Shown here piece by piece: positions 42,974 through 51,852 of a stretch of DNA of 64,000 nt; the stretch's first letter is position 1; the number at the start of each line of letters is the position of its first letter. Source of the stretch: Hyphomicrobiales bacterium (lineage in GTDB: Bacteria; Pseudomonadota; Alphaproteobacteria; Rhizobiales; Phreatobacteraceae); contig JAFKKV010000011.1 in assembly GCA_017304475.1 (NCBI GenBank), positions 248,001 through 312,000 on the forward strand. The letters run 5' to 3'. The notes beneath the pieces were generated by a model, which ran no database searches, was not told the origin of the DNA, and worked only from the letters and a program-made list of their open reading frames with translations. The position numbers and the translations under genes are program-made.

Positions 42974-44419
42974 TCAGCGGAACGGCGGTTCGTCGAAACT
43001 CCTGAGCTTGCGCGAATGGATCGCGCCGCCGGTGCGCTTCAGCCGCTCGACCGCGTCGAGCCCGACCAGCAGGTGCTGGGCCACCGCATTGGCGTAGAAG
43101 GCATTGGCGGCGCCGGGCAGCTTGATCTCGCCGTGCAGCGGCTTGTCGGAGACGCAGAGCAGGGTGCCGTAGGGCACGCGCAGCCGATAGCCCTGGGCGG
43201 CGATGGTGCCGCTTTCCATGTCCACGGCGATGGCGCGCGACAGGTTGATCAGGCGCTTCTCCTGGGTGTAGCGCAGCTCCCAGTTCCGGTCGTCATTGGT
43301 CACGACGGTGCCGGTGCGCAGCCGGTGCTTCAGCGTGTCGCCGCTCGCCCCGGTCACCGCCGCGCAGGCCTCCTGCAGCGCGGTCTGGATCTCGGCGAGC
43401 GCGGGGATCGGAATTTCCGGCGGCACCAGCGCATCGAGGATGCGGTCGCGCCTGAGATAGGCGTGGGCGAGCACATAGTCGCCGATCTCCTGGGCCTGGC
43501 GCAGGCCGCCGCAATGGCCGACCATCAGCCAGCAATGCGGCCGCAACACCGCCAGGTGATCGGTCATGTTCTTGGCGTTGGACGGGCCGACGCCGATATT
43601 GACCAGCGTCACCCCCGGCGTGCCGGTCCGTTCGAGGTGATAGGCCGGCATCTGGAAACGGTGCCAGGCGGAGGCGCCGATCCGCTCCACCGCGCCCTCG
43701 AGATTGCTCTTGTCGACGCTGAGCCCGCCCGGCGCGATCAGCCTGACGGCCCGGCCCTCGGCGATTTCCTCGACCCCCCAGGCGACGAACTGGTCGACAT
43801 AGCGGTGGTAATTGGTCAGCAGGATCCACGGCTGCACGGCGCGCCAGTCCGTGCCGGTATAGTGGATGATGCGGCGCAGCGAATAGTCGACCCTGACCGC
43901 ATCGAACAGCGCGAGCGGCCGGCCGCTCGCCGCCGGGCCCTCATAGGTGCCGTCGGCGATCTCGTCGCCGACCAGGGCCAGCAGCGGCACGGGGAAGAAC
44001 CGGGCGAGCTCGCCCGGCGCCACATTGCCGGCGGCGAATTCATTGCCGCCGTCGAGCACGTAAGGGTAGGGAATTTCCTGCGTGCTCGGCCTGACCTCGA
44101 TCACCGCGCCATATTCGGACACCAGCGGCCGCAACTGGTCGAGCAGGTAGCGGCGGAATTCGGCCGGATGGGTCACCGTCGTGGTGTAGAGGCCGGGATG
44201 GGCAAACTTGCCATAGGCGCGCCGATTGCGTGGCGCCGCCCGGTCGGGCGCATAGGTGACGGCGAGCTCGGGATAGACGAAATGCGAGCGCTCCTCGGTC
44301 GAGGGCGGCGGGCCGCCGGCCAGGAACCGCGCCAGCGCGGCGCGCAGCGCGCCGGTCGCCTCGGCATAGAGCTGTTCCAGGCGATCGACGGCGGTATCGG
44401 GGGTCAACAACTGGGCCAT
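42974..44419 (-). CDS. amn: AMP nucleosidase
   Basis: Enzyme of 481 residues that splits AMP into adenine and ribose 5-phosphate. The N-terminal AMN-specific domain includes RSHFVYPELAVTYAP and RAYGKFAHPGLYTTTVTHP. The C-terminal nucleoside phosphorylase-like domain has VTLVNIGVGPSNAKNMTDHLAVLRPHCWLMVGHCGGLR and AVDMESGTIAAQGYRLRVPYGTLLCVSDKPLHGE, with the Glu of DMES as base contact. Length and order match E. coli Amn. It lies between ubiB and coaBC on the same strand. Confidence 0.94.
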   Translation of the reverse strand: MAQLLTPDTAVDRLEQLYAEATGALRAALARFLAGGPPPSTEERSHFVYPELAVTYAPDRAAPRNRRAYGKFAHPGLYTTTVTHPAEFRRYLLDQLRPLVSEYGAVIEVRPSTQEIPYPYVLDGGNEFAAGNVAPGELARFFPVPLLALVGDEIADGTYEGPAASGRPLALFDAVRVDYSLRRIIHYTGTDWRAVQPWILLTNYHRYVDQFVAWGVEEIAEGRAVRLIAPGGLSVDKSNLEGAVERIGASAWHRFQMPAYHLERTGTPGVTLVNIGVGPSNAKNMTDHLAVLRPHCWLMVGHCGGLRQAQEIGDYVLAHAYLRRDRILDALVPPEIPIPALAEIQTALQEACAAVTGASGDTLKHRLRTGTVVTNDDRNWELRYTQEKRLINLSRAIAVDMESGTIAAQGYRLRVPYGTLLCVSDKPLHGEIKLPGAANAFYANAVAQHLLVGLDAVERLKRTGGAIHSRKLRSFDEPPFR

Positions 44420-44462
44420 GACAGAACATAGTCGCAGCGGGCTGCGACCGGAAGGTGGTGCT

Positions 44463-46031
44463 TCAGCCGAGCACCAGATGGGCGGCGAGCAGGCCGGCGA
44501 TCAGCCACAGCGCCACCGTGCTCCAGCGATTGCGCCGGGCTTCCGCCTCGCCGATGCCTTTCAGCGACTGCGGCGCCAGCACGAAGCCGTCGCGGGTCAA
44601 TGCGTCGACCCGCTCCGACAGCATGGCGGCGCGGGCGAGCAGCATGGGCACGTCGCCGACGATCTTGCCGAGCGTCAGCGCGCCCTCGCCGACCTCCTGC
44701 AGCCGTCCGACCGGGCCCAGATTGCGGGTGATCCACTCGCGCACCACCGGCTCGGCGGTCGACCACATGTCGAGCTTCGGATCGAGCGAGCGGGCGACGC
44801 CCTCGACCACCACCATGGTCTTCTGCAGCAGGATCAGCTCGGTGCGGGTGGTCATTTCGAAGATCGCGGTCACCTCGAACAGCAGCGACAGCAGCTTGGC
44901 CATGGAGATCTGATCGGCGGTGCGCGAATGGATCGGCTCGCCGATCGCCCGGATCGCCTGGGCGAACTCGTCGATCGAATGATGGGCCGGCACATAGCCG
45001 GCCTCGAAATGGACCTCCGCCACGCGCCGATAGTTCTTGGTGATGAAGCCGAGCAGGATCTCGGCGAGGAAGCGGCGCTCCTTCGGGCCGATCCGGCCCA
45101 TAATGCCGAAATCGACGGCGACCAGCTTGCCTGTGGCGTCGGCGAACAGATTGCCCTGGTGCATGTCGGCGTGGAAGAAGCCGTCGCGCAGGGCATGGCG
45201 CAGGAAGCTCTGGATCACCGTGCGGCCGAGCGCCTCCGGGTCGATGCCGGCCTTGGCGAGTCCGTCGCGGTCGTTCAGCCGCAGGCCGTCGATCCATTCG
45301 GTGGTCAGCACCAGCTTGCCGGTGCGGTTCCAGTCGACGTCGGGCACGCGAAAGCCGGGGTCGTCCTTGGTCCGCTCGGCCATCTCGGAGGCGGCGGCGG
45401 CCTCCAGGCGCATGTCGAGCTCGATCGCCATCGAGCGGGCGAGCGTGTCGACGATGCCGATGGGGCGAAGCCGCCGGCTGTCGGGCGCGAAGCGCTCGGC
45501 GAAGCGGGCGGCGAAATAATAATCGGAGAGATCGGCGCGGAACCGGTCGGCCACGCCCGGCCGCAGGACCTTGACCGCGACATCGCGTTCGACGCCGTTG
45601 TCCCGGGTCCGGGCCCTGTGGACCTGCGCGACCGAAGCGGCCGCAATGGCCGGGCCGAAGGCGGTAAACAGCGCGGAGATCGGCTGGCCGAGCGTTTCCG
45701 CCACGATCCGCTCGGCTTCGGCCTGGTCGAAGGGCGGCACCTGATCCTGCAGTGATTCCAGGTCGCTGGCGATCGCCGGGCCGACCACATCGGGCCGGGT
45801 CGACAGGAACTGGCCGAGCTTGACATAGGTCGGCCCGAGCCGCGTCAGGGCAGCCGTCAGCTTGTCGGAACGGGTGCGCGAGCGCCGCCGCTCGATCAGG
45901 CGCGCCATGCGCAGGCCGAGGCGCGCCGGCCGCGGCAGGGATTCCGGATCGACCAGTCCGAACACGCCCTCGCGGGCAAAGACGAAACCGGCGCGGCCGA
46001 GCCGCAGGATATGAACAAGTCCGCCGAGCAA
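44463..46031 (-). CDS. ubiB: UbiB, atypical kinase/ATPase needed for ubiquinone synthesis
   Basis: Protein of 522 residues of the ABC1/ADCK/UbiB family. The family's K-x-G-Q motif is in LGPTYVKLGQFLSTRPD near residue 72, and the Ala-rich nucleotide loop in AIAAASVAQVHRAR. Catalytic-type motifs are FHADMHQGNLF and AVDFGIMGRIG. Two C-terminal transmembrane helices (around 495-520) anchor it. It starts two bases downstream of the ubiE stop, so both belong to one ubiquinone operon. Confidence 0.94.
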   Translation of the reverse strand: MLGGLVHILRLGRAGFVFAREGVFGLVDPESLPRPARLGLRMARLIERRRSRTRSDKLTAALTRLGPTYVKLGQFLSTRPDVVGPAIASDLESLQDQVPPFDQAEAERIVAETLGQPISALFTAFGPAIAAASVAQVHRARTRDNGVERDVAVKVLRPGVADRFRADLSDYYFAARFAERFAPDSRRLRPIGIVDTLARSMAIELDMRLEAAAASEMAERTKDDPGFRVPDVDWNRTGKLVLTTEWIDGLRLNDRDGLAKAGIDPEALGRTVIQSFLRHALRDGFFHADMHQGNLFADATGKLVAVDFGIMGRIGPKERRFLAEILLGFITKNYRRVAEVHFEAGYVPAHHSIDEFAQAIRAIGEPIHSRTADQISMAKLLSLLFEVTAIFEMTTRTELILLQKTMVVVEGVARSLDPKLDMWSTAEPVVREWITRNLGPVGRLQEVGEGALTLGKIVGDVPMLLARAAMLSERVDALTRDGFVLAPQSLKGIGEAEARRNRWSTVALWLIAGLLAAHLVLG

Positions 46032-46033
46032 GA

Positions 46034-46789
46034 TCAGACCTTCCAGCCGCCGTGCAGGCAGACGATGCCGCCGGTCATCGCGGTGACCTCGACGCGGCCG
46101 AAACCGGCCTTGCGGATCATCTCGGCGAAGGCCTCGGGGCGGGGAAACTTGCGGATCGATTCGACCAGGTACTGGTAAGGCTCGGGGTCACCCGTCACCA
46201 GCCGGCCGAGCGGCGGAATGACGTTGAACGAATAGAAGTCGTAGACGCGATCGAGCCCCGGGATCACCTCGGGCGAGAATTCCAGCACCAGCAGGCGGCC
46301 ACCGGGTTTCAGCACCCGGTAGGCCTCGTCGAGCGCCAGCTGGATGCGCGGCACGTTGCGAATGCCGAAGGCGATCGTGTAGCCGTCGAACGAGCCGGAC
46401 GGAAAGGGCAGCGCCTCGGCATTGCCCTGGACGAATTCGACGCGGGTCTCGAGCCCGCGCTTCTCGGCGCGCTGCTTGCCGACCTTGAGCATTTCGCCAT
46501 TGATGTCGCAGACCGTCGCATGGGCCGCCGCGCCCGTGCCGACCACCTTGAAGGCGACGTCGCCGGTGCCGCCGGCGACGTCGAGATGGGCGAAGGGCCG
46601 GGTCCTGGAAATGCCGAGCCGGTTCACCATCACGTCCTTCCAGACGCGGTGCAGGCCGACCGACATCAGGTCGTTCATCAGGTCGTAGCGGCCGGCTACC
46701 TTGTGGAAGACGTCGTCGACCAGGCCCTGCTTGGCGTCGAGATCGACACGGCGAAAGCCGAAATCGGTGTCATGGGCGGCGGCGGTCAT
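46034..46789 (-). CDS. ubiE: Ubiquinone/menaquinone C-methyltransferase
   Basis: SAM-dependent methyltransferase of 251 residues for ubiquinone (and menaquinone) ring C-methylation. UbiE signatures are seen: [29 protein letters not shown], the SAM motif [54 protein letters not shown], and the end [15 protein letters not shown]. The ATG at 46789 has AAAGG 9 bases upstream; an ATG ten codons earlier is weaker. Divergent from mutM, the usual layout in Rhizobiales. Confidence 0.94.
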   Translation of the reverse strand: MTAAAHDTDFGFRRVDLDAKQGLVDDVFHKVAGRYDLMNDLMSVGLHRVWKDVMVNRLGISRTRPFAHLDVAGGTGDVAFKVVGTGAAAHATVCDINGEMLKVGKQRAEKRGLETRVEFVQGNAEALPFPSGSFDGYTIAFGIRNVPRIQLALDEAYRVLKPGGRLLVLEFSPEVIPGLDRVYDFYSFNVIPPLGRLVTGDPEPYQYLVESIRKFPRPEAFAEMIRKAGFGRVEVTAMTGGIVCLHGGWKV

Positions 46790-46905
46790 CGGGAAGCCTT
46801 TCGAGTGCGGCGGGACCATAGCGGAACCTCCCGGCCGACGCTATGACGAGTGGACCGCGGGGGCGACGTCCGCCCGCCGCGGCGAAACGAGACGGCGAGC
46901 AGCCC

Positions 46906-47775
46906 ATGCCCGAATTGCCTGAAGTCGAAACCGTTCGCCGCGGCCTCGCCCCGGTCATGGAGGGGGCGACGATCAGCCGCGCGGAGGTGCGCCGCAAGGA
47001 CCTGCGCTTCCCCTTTCCGGAGAATTTCAGCGCGCGGCTGACCGGCCGGCGCATCGAGAGCCTGGGGCGGCGCGCCAAATATCTGCTGGCCGACCTGGAT
47101 GGCGGCGAGGTGGTGATCATGCATCTGGGCATGTCCGGCTCGTTCCGCATCGAACAGGAGATTGCCGGCGACTTCCATCACGAGCGCTCGCGCAATGCCG
47201 CCCACGACCATGTCGTGCTGCATCTGAGCTCCGGCGCGACGGTGACCTATAACGATCCCAGGCGTTTCGGCTTCATGCTGCTCGCCGAGCGCTCCCGCCT
47301 GCCGGAGCATCCGCTGTTTGCCCATCTCGGCGTCGAGCCGACGGGCAATGCCCTGTCGGCGGATTATCTCGCCGGCCAGTTCAAGGACAAGCAGGCGCCG
47401 CTGAAGGCGGCCCTGCTCGACCAGTCGATCATTGCCGGCCTCGGCAATATCTATGTCTGCGAGGCCCTGTTCCGCTCGGGCCTGGCGCCGACCCGCAAGG
47501 CGGGAACCCTGGTGACCAAGGCCGGCGCGCCGAGCGCCCGCCTCGAGCGCCTGGTGCCGGTCATTCACGACGTCATCGCCGAGGCGCTGGAAGCCGGCGG
47601 CTCGACCTTGCGCGACCATGCCCAGCCCTCGGGCGAGCTCGGCTATTTCCAGCATCGATTCCAGGTCTATGACCGCGAAGGCGAGACTTGCGCGAAGCCC
47701 GGTTGCGGGAACATTGTTCGCCGCATCGTGCAGTCGAACAGATCGACCTTCTACTGCCCGACCTGCCAGCGATAG
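46906..47775 (+). CDS. mutM: Formamidopyrimidine-DNA glycosylase
   Basis: Base-excision enzyme of 289 residues that removes 8-oxoguanine and FapyG and nicks DNA. The start [14 protein letters not shown] exposes the catalytic Pro2 and Glu3; Lys58 equivalent lies in [11 protein letters not shown]. Helix-two-turn-helix is in [20 protein letters not shown], and the C-terminal zinc finger uses four cysteines: two in C-A-K-P-G-C and two in C-P-T-C. Longer upstream frames are ignored because Pro2 must be N-terminal. Divergent from ubiE across 116 bases. Confidence 0.96.
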   Translation: MPELPEVETVRRGLAPVMEGATISRAEVRRKDLRFPFPENFSARLTGRRIESLGRRAKYLLADLDGGEVVIMHLGMSGSFRIEQEIAGDFHHERSRNAAHDHVVLHLSSGATVTYNDPRRFGFMLLAERSRLPEHPLFAHLGVEPTGNALSADYLAGQFKDKQAPLKAALLDQSIIAGLGNIYVCEALFRSGLAPTRKAGTLVTKAGAPSARLERLVPVIHDVIAEALEAGGSTLRDHAQPSGELGYFQHRFQVYDREGETCAKPGCGNIVRRIVQSNRSTFYCPTCQR

Positions 47776-47784
47776 GGACAGACC

Positions 47785-48402
47785 ATGCTGAAGATCTGGG
47801 GCCGCACCAATTCCTCCAATGTCCAGAAGGTGATGTGGTGCATCGGCGAGCTCGGCCTCGCCCACCAGCGCGTCGACGCGGGCCGCCAGTTCGGCGTGGT
47901 CAACGAGCCGCATTACCGGGCCAAGAACCCGAATGGGCGCGTGCCGACGGTCGAGGATGACGGCGTCGTGTTGTGGGAATCCAATGCCGTGTGCCGGCAT
48001 CTGGCGCGCAAGCACGGCCGGCTGATGCCGGCGGCGCTCGCCGACAAGGCGCGGGTCGACATGTGGATGGACTGGCAGCAGACCGAGGCCATGCCGGCGC
48101 TCACCCCGGTATTCTGGGGGCTGGTGCGGACCGCGCCCGACAAGCGCGACCATGCCGCCATCGAGGACGGCCGGGTCAAGTCGATCGCCGCCATGACCAT
48201 TCTCGATGCCGAGCTCGGCCGGCACAGCCACGTGGTCGGCAACACCTTTTCGGTCGCCGACATTCCGCTCGGCGTGGTGGCCTTCCGCTATTATGCCCTG
48301 ATCGCGGACGGGCCGAAGCTTCCCCATCTCGACCGCTGGTACGCCGCGATGCGGGAGCGAGCGGCATTCCGGCAGCATGTCGCGGATATCCCGCTGACCT
48401 GA
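47785..48402 (+). CDS. Glutathione S-transferase family protein
   Basis: Protein of 205 residues with an N-terminal thioredoxin-like GST domain (MLKIWGRTNSSNVQKVMWCIGELGL, with the active Ser pair typical of theta/beta-like GSTs; then NPNGRVPTVEDDGVVLWESNAVCRHL with the cis-Pro and Glu-Ser glutathione site) and a helical C-terminal domain ending around FSVADIPLGVVAFRYY. Cytosolic. Starts 9 bases after mutM, so probably read with it. The substrate is unknown. Confidence 0.9.
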   Translation: MLKIWGRTNSSNVQKVMWCIGELGLAHQRVDAGRQFGVVNEPHYRAKNPNGRVPTVEDDGVVLWESNAVCRHLARKHGRLMPAALADKARVDMWMDWQQTEAMPALTPVFWGLVRTAPDKRDHAAIEDGRVKSIAAMTILDAELGRHSHVVGNTFSVADIPLGVVAFRYYALIADGPKLPHLDRWYAAMRERAAFRQHVADIPLT

Positions 48403-48465
48403 GAGCCGCGGCAGGGCGGCGTCCGGGGCCTTTTGGCCTGCGGCAACGGCGCCCGGTCTGATGCG

Positions 48466-48495
48466 TTGACTTTTCGGCGGGGTCCTGCATATAAC
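48466..48495 (+). promoter_or_regulatory. Sigma-70 promoter of rpmH-rnpA-yidC
   Basis: TTGACT (48466-48471), an 18-base spacer and TATAAC (48490-48495), about 117 bases before the rpmH GTG. This is the strongest consensus promoter in the region, as expected for a ribosomal protein gene. Confidence 0.75.
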
Positions 48496-48612
48496 CCGGC
48501 CGACTTGGGAGCGGCCCGCGCCCGGGGCGTCGTTCGTTTCACGAACTGCCGCTGGCGAGCCACCCTGAACCCCATCCGATCGCTTTGATCAAGACCCGCG
48601 CGGAGATGTCCC

Positions 48613-48747
48613 GTGAAACGCACCTACCAACCCTCCAAGCTCGTGCGCAAGCGCCGGCATGGCTTCCGCGCCCGCATGGCTACCAAGGGTGGTCAGCGGG
48701 TTCTTTCGGCGCGCCGCGCGCGTGGCCGCAAGCGCTTGTCGGCGTGA
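48613..48747 (+). CDS. rpmH: 50S ribosomal protein L34
   Basis: Basic protein of 44 residues starting with GTG. It reads [20 protein letters not shown] and ends GRKRLSA, the near-invariant L34 sequence. GGAGATGTCCC precedes the start. Followed after 48 bases by rnpA, the universal pairing; it has its own strong promoter at 48466. Too short to stand out as an open frame but certain by sequence. Confidence 0.97.
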   Translation: MKRTYQPSKLVRKRRHGFRARMATKGGQRVLSARRARGRKRLSA

Positions 48748-48795
48748 CCCGTCACGGCCGATCATTCGGCCGTTTCGCCTGACGGGAGGGCGACG

Positions 48796-49149
48796 ATGAC
48801 CGGTTTCACACCGCCCAGCCGCCTCGTCCGTCGCGCCGATTTCATCGCCTGTTCCAAGGGCCGCCGTGTCGCAACGGCGGCCTTTGTCTTGCAGGAACGC
48901 CAGCGCGGTGATGCCGCCGCTCCGCGTTTCGGCTTCACGGTCACCAAAAAGACCGGTGGCGCCGTCGAGCGCAACCGCATGCGCCGCCGCCTCAGGGAGG
49001 CCGTGCGGCTGGGCGCGCGCGAGGCCGCGCGGCCCGGGTCCGACTATGTGCTGGTGCTCAATCGCGCCGCCCTCGACCGTCCCTTCGACACGCTACTCAC
49101 CGATCTCGCCGAGGCGCTCCGGCGCGCGGCCGCGCCCAAGGGGCGCTGA
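48796..49149 (+). CDS. rnpA: Ribonuclease P protein component
   Basis: Protein subunit of RNase P, 117 residues, highly basic. The family motif is FTVTKKTGGAVERNRMRRRLREAVRL, with the RNR box that binds the catalytic RNA; the N-terminal RLVRRADFIACSKGRRVAT is also typical. The ATG follows GGGAGGGCG. Second gene of rpmH-rnpA-yidC. Confidence 0.95.
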   Translation: MTGFTPPSRLVRRADFIACSKGRRVATAAFVLQERQRGDAAAPRFGFTVTKKTGGAVERNRMRRRLREAVRLGAREAARPGSDYVLVLNRAALDRPFDTLLTDLAEALRRAAAPKGR

Positions 49150-49187
49150 TCACACCGATTTCCCCCCGACCGCACCCGGACGGACCG

Positions 49188-51035
49188 ATGGCTGACAACA
49201 ACCGCAATTACATTCTCGCGATCGTGCTCTCCATTCTGGTGCTGGTCGGCTGGCAATATTTCATCGGCATGCCGCAGATGGAGCGCCAGCGCGAGGCGCA
49301 GCGTCAGCAGCAGGCCCAGCAGCCGGCTGCCCAGCCGGCGCCGGGCACAACGCCTGCCCCCGGGGCCGCGCCCGCGCCCGGATCGGCCACCGCTCCGGCG
49401 GCGCCCGGCACGGTGGCTCCGGCCGCCGTCGTCAGCCAGTCGCGCGAGCAGGTTATCGCGGCGACCCCGCGGGTCGCCATCGAGACCCCACGGCTGATCG
49501 GCTCGATCAACCTCGTCGGCGCCCGCATCGACGACCTCGTGCTCGCGACCTATCGCGAGACGGTCGAAAAGAGCAGCGCCAACGTCATCCTGCTGTCGCC
49601 GCAGGGCTCGCCGATCGACCCGGTCAACCACCGCCAGCCCTTCTATGCCGAATTCGGCTTCGTCGCAGGCGCCGGCCAGACCGTCGCCGTGCCCAATGCC
49701 CAGACCTCGTGGACCCAGGTCGGCAGCGGCAAGCTGACGCCTGCGAGCCCGGTGACGCTGACCTGGGACAATGGCCAGGGCCTGACCTTCCGCCGCACCT
49801 TCGAGATCGACGCGACCTATATGGTCACGGTGCGTGATGCCGTGGTCAATGCCGGCACCGCCCCCGCGACGCTGCATCCCTATGGGCTGATCTCGCGCCA
49901 CGGCACGCCGCAGACCTCGGGTTATTACATCCTGCACGAAGGCCTGATCGGCGTGTTCGGCGACAAGGGCCTGCAGGAGGTCGGTTATTCCGCCATCGAG
50001 ACGGCGCGCACCCAGACCTTCAAGTCGCGTGGCGGCTGGCTCGGCATGACCGACAAATATTGGGCCGCCGCCCTGATCCCGGATCAGGCCAGCGACACCG
50101 ATGCGAGCTTCAAGTTCTTCCAGTCGAACGGTCTCAAGAGCTACCAGACCGATTATCTCAAGCCGGCTCTGACGATCGCGCCCGGCGCGACCGCCGAGAC
50201 CGCCACGCGCCTGTTCGCCGGCGCCAAGGAAGTCGCCGTCGTCGACGGCTATGCCAACAGCCTGAATGTCGACCGTTTCGACCGGCTGATCGATTGGGGC
50301 TGGTTCTATTTCATCACCAAGCCGCTGTTCACGGTGATGGACTGGATCTTCCTCAAGACCGGCAATTTCGGCATCGCCATCCTGCTCGTCACGCTGCTGG
50401 TCAAGGGCCTGTTCTTCCCGCTGGCCAACAAGAGCTACGCCTCCATCACCATGATGAAGAAGGTGCAGCCGGAGATGATGGAAATCCGCGACCGTTTCGC
50501 GGACGACAAGATGAAGCAGCAGCAGGAACTGATGGCGCTCTACAAGCGCGAGAAGATCAATCCGCTGGCCGGCTGCTGGCCGATCATCATCCAGATTCCG
50601 GTGTTCTTCGCACTCTACAAGGTGCTGTTCATCACCATCGAAATGCGCCATGCGCCATTCTTCGGCTGGATCCACGACCTCTCGGCGCCCGATCCGACCT
50701 CGCTGTTCAACCTGTTCGGGCTCCTCCCCTTCACCGTGCCGCACTTCCTGCTGATCGGCGTCTGGCCGCTCATCATGGGTGTCACGATGTGGGTTCAGAT
50801 GCAGATGAATCCGGCGCCGACCGATCCGATCCAGGCGACCTTCTTCAAGTGGATGCCGATCATGTTCACCTTCATGCTGGCCTCCTTCCCGGCCGGCCTG
50901 GTGATCTACTGGGCCTGGAACAACACGCTTTCGGTGCTGCAGCAGGCGGTGATCATGCGCCGCTACGGCGTCAAGCTCGAGCTCTGGGACAACATGAAGT
51001 CCATGTTCGGCGCGGGCAAGAAGCCGGCGGCCTGA
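49188..51035 (+). CDS. yidC: Membrane protein insertase YidC
   Basis: Inner-membrane insertase of 615 residues. The N-terminal helix ([20 protein letters not shown], about 5-24) is followed by a Gln/Ala/Pro-rich linker (about 35-85), the large periplasmic beta-domain (about 95-375) and the conserved five-helix core beginning around [20 protein letters not shown]. The hydrophilic-groove Arg lies near the start of the core, and [29 protein letters not shown] is diagnostic. Ends with a short basic tail. Terminator at 51057. Confidence 0.96.
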   Translation: MADNNRNYILAIVLSILVLVGWQYFIGMPQMERQREAQRQQQAQQPAAQPAPGTTPAPGAAPAPGSATAPAAPGTVAPAAVVSQSREQVIAATPRVAIETPRLIGSINLVGARIDDLVLATYRETVEKSSANVILLSPQGSPIDPVNHRQPFYAEFGFVAGAGQTVAVPNAQTSWTQVGSGKLTPASPVTLTWDNGQGLTFRRTFEIDATYMVTVRDAVVNAGTAPATLHPYGLISRHGTPQTSGYYILHEGLIGVFGDKGLQEVGYSAIETARTQTFKSRGGWLGMTDKYWAAALIPDQASDTDASFKFFQSNGLKSYQTDYLKPALTIAPGATAETATRLFAGAKEVAVVDGYANSLNVDRFDRLIDWGWFYFITKPLFTVMDWIFLKTGNFGIAILLVTLLVKGLFFPLANKSYASITMMKKVQPEMMEIRDRFADDKMKQQQELMALYKREKINPLAGCWPIIIQIPVFFALYKVLFITIEMRHAPFFGWIHDLSAPDPTSLFNLFGLLPFTVPHFLLIGVWPLIMGVTMWVQMQMNPAPTDPIQATFFKWMPIMFTFMLASFPAGLVIYWAWNNTLSVLQQAVIMRRYGVKLELWDNMKSMFGAGKKPAA

Positions 51036-51056
51036 CGTCGGGACGACGGTTCATCG

Positions 51057-51098
51057 GGCCCCCGCGACGGATGGCATCCGTCGCGGGGGCCTCTTATT
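51057..51098 (+). terminator. Strong rho-independent terminator after yidC
   Basis: A perfect 16-bp stem pairs 51057-51072 with 51076-51091 around the loop GGC, followed by TCTTATT. It ends the rpmH-rnpA-yidC transcript and separates it from engB. Confidence 0.85.
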
Positions 51099-51180
51099 AT
51101 GCGAAAGCCGCACCGGCGCCGCCGGCCCGGCTTTGTTGCGGGCCGGCAGCGGTTGCGCATCGGCCTATCGGAGACGGCGC

Positions 51181-51831
51181 GTGAGCGACACCCTGATCGA
51201 AACCGGCCGCAAGCTGTTCGCCCGGCCATGGGACTTCTGGCGCGGCACGCCGAACATGCAGCATTTGCCGCCGATGAACGGCACCGAGATCGCCTTTGCC
51301 GGCCGCTCGAATGTCGGCAAGTCCAGCCTGATCAATGCGCTGGTCAACCAGAACAGCCTGGCGCGCACCTCCAACACGCCCGGCCGCACCCAGGAGCTGA
51401 ACTTCTTCCACGTGCCGCCGGAACAGGGCGCGCCGACCGACCTGGTCATTGTCGACATGCCCGGCTACGGCTTCGCCGCGGCGCCCGAGGCCAAGGTGAA
51501 GGAGTGGACCCGGCTGATCCACGACTACCTGCGCGGCCGGCAGAATCTCGCACGCGTCTATGTGCTGGTCGATGCCCGCCATGGGCTGAAGCCGGTCGAT
51601 GTCGAGGTGCTCGACGAGCTCGGCAAATCGGCGGTGTCCTACCAGATCGTGCTGACCAAGGCGGACCAGATCGGCGAGGCGGCGCTCAAGGCGCTGATCG
51701 CCGCGACGCTCGAAGCGCTGAAGAAGCGCGCCGCCGCCTTTCCGGAGATCATCGCCACCTCCAGCCGCAAGGGCCAGGGCATTCCGGAACTCCGCGCGGC
51801 CATCGCCCAGGTGCTGGCCGACCGGCGCTGA
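51181..51831 (+). CDS. engB: Ribosome biogenesis GTP-binding protein YihA/YsxC (EngB)
   Basis: GTPase of 216 residues needed for large-subunit assembly. G1 is [15 protein letters not shown] (about 41-55), G2 is in [15 protein letters not shown]3 in [19 protein letters not shown], and G4 in LTKADQI. The GTG at 51181 has GGAG upstream and gives the family's normal start; the frame is open 16 codons further. In many Rhizobiales argB follows engB; here it does not, and convergent accessory genes begin 21 bases after the stop. Confidence 0.93.
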   Translation: MSDTLIETGRKLFARPWDFWRGTPNMQHLPPMNGTEIAFAGRSNVGKSSLINALVNQNSLARTSNTPGRTQELNFFHVPPEQGAPTDLVIVDMPGYGFAAAPEAKVKEWTRLIHDYLRGRQNLARVYVLVDARHGLKPVDVEVLDELGKSAVSYQIVLTKADQIGEAALKALIAATLEALKKRAAAFPEIIATSSRKGQGIPELRAAIAQVLADRR

Positions 51832-51852
51832 GCGAGACGCGTTTCGCGGCCC

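Noticed and set aside
43293..43829. 178-codon reverse-strand frame inside the AMP nucleosidase gene
   Set aside because: It is the same strand in another frame of amn, Arg/Pro-rich and without similarity; amn is intact.
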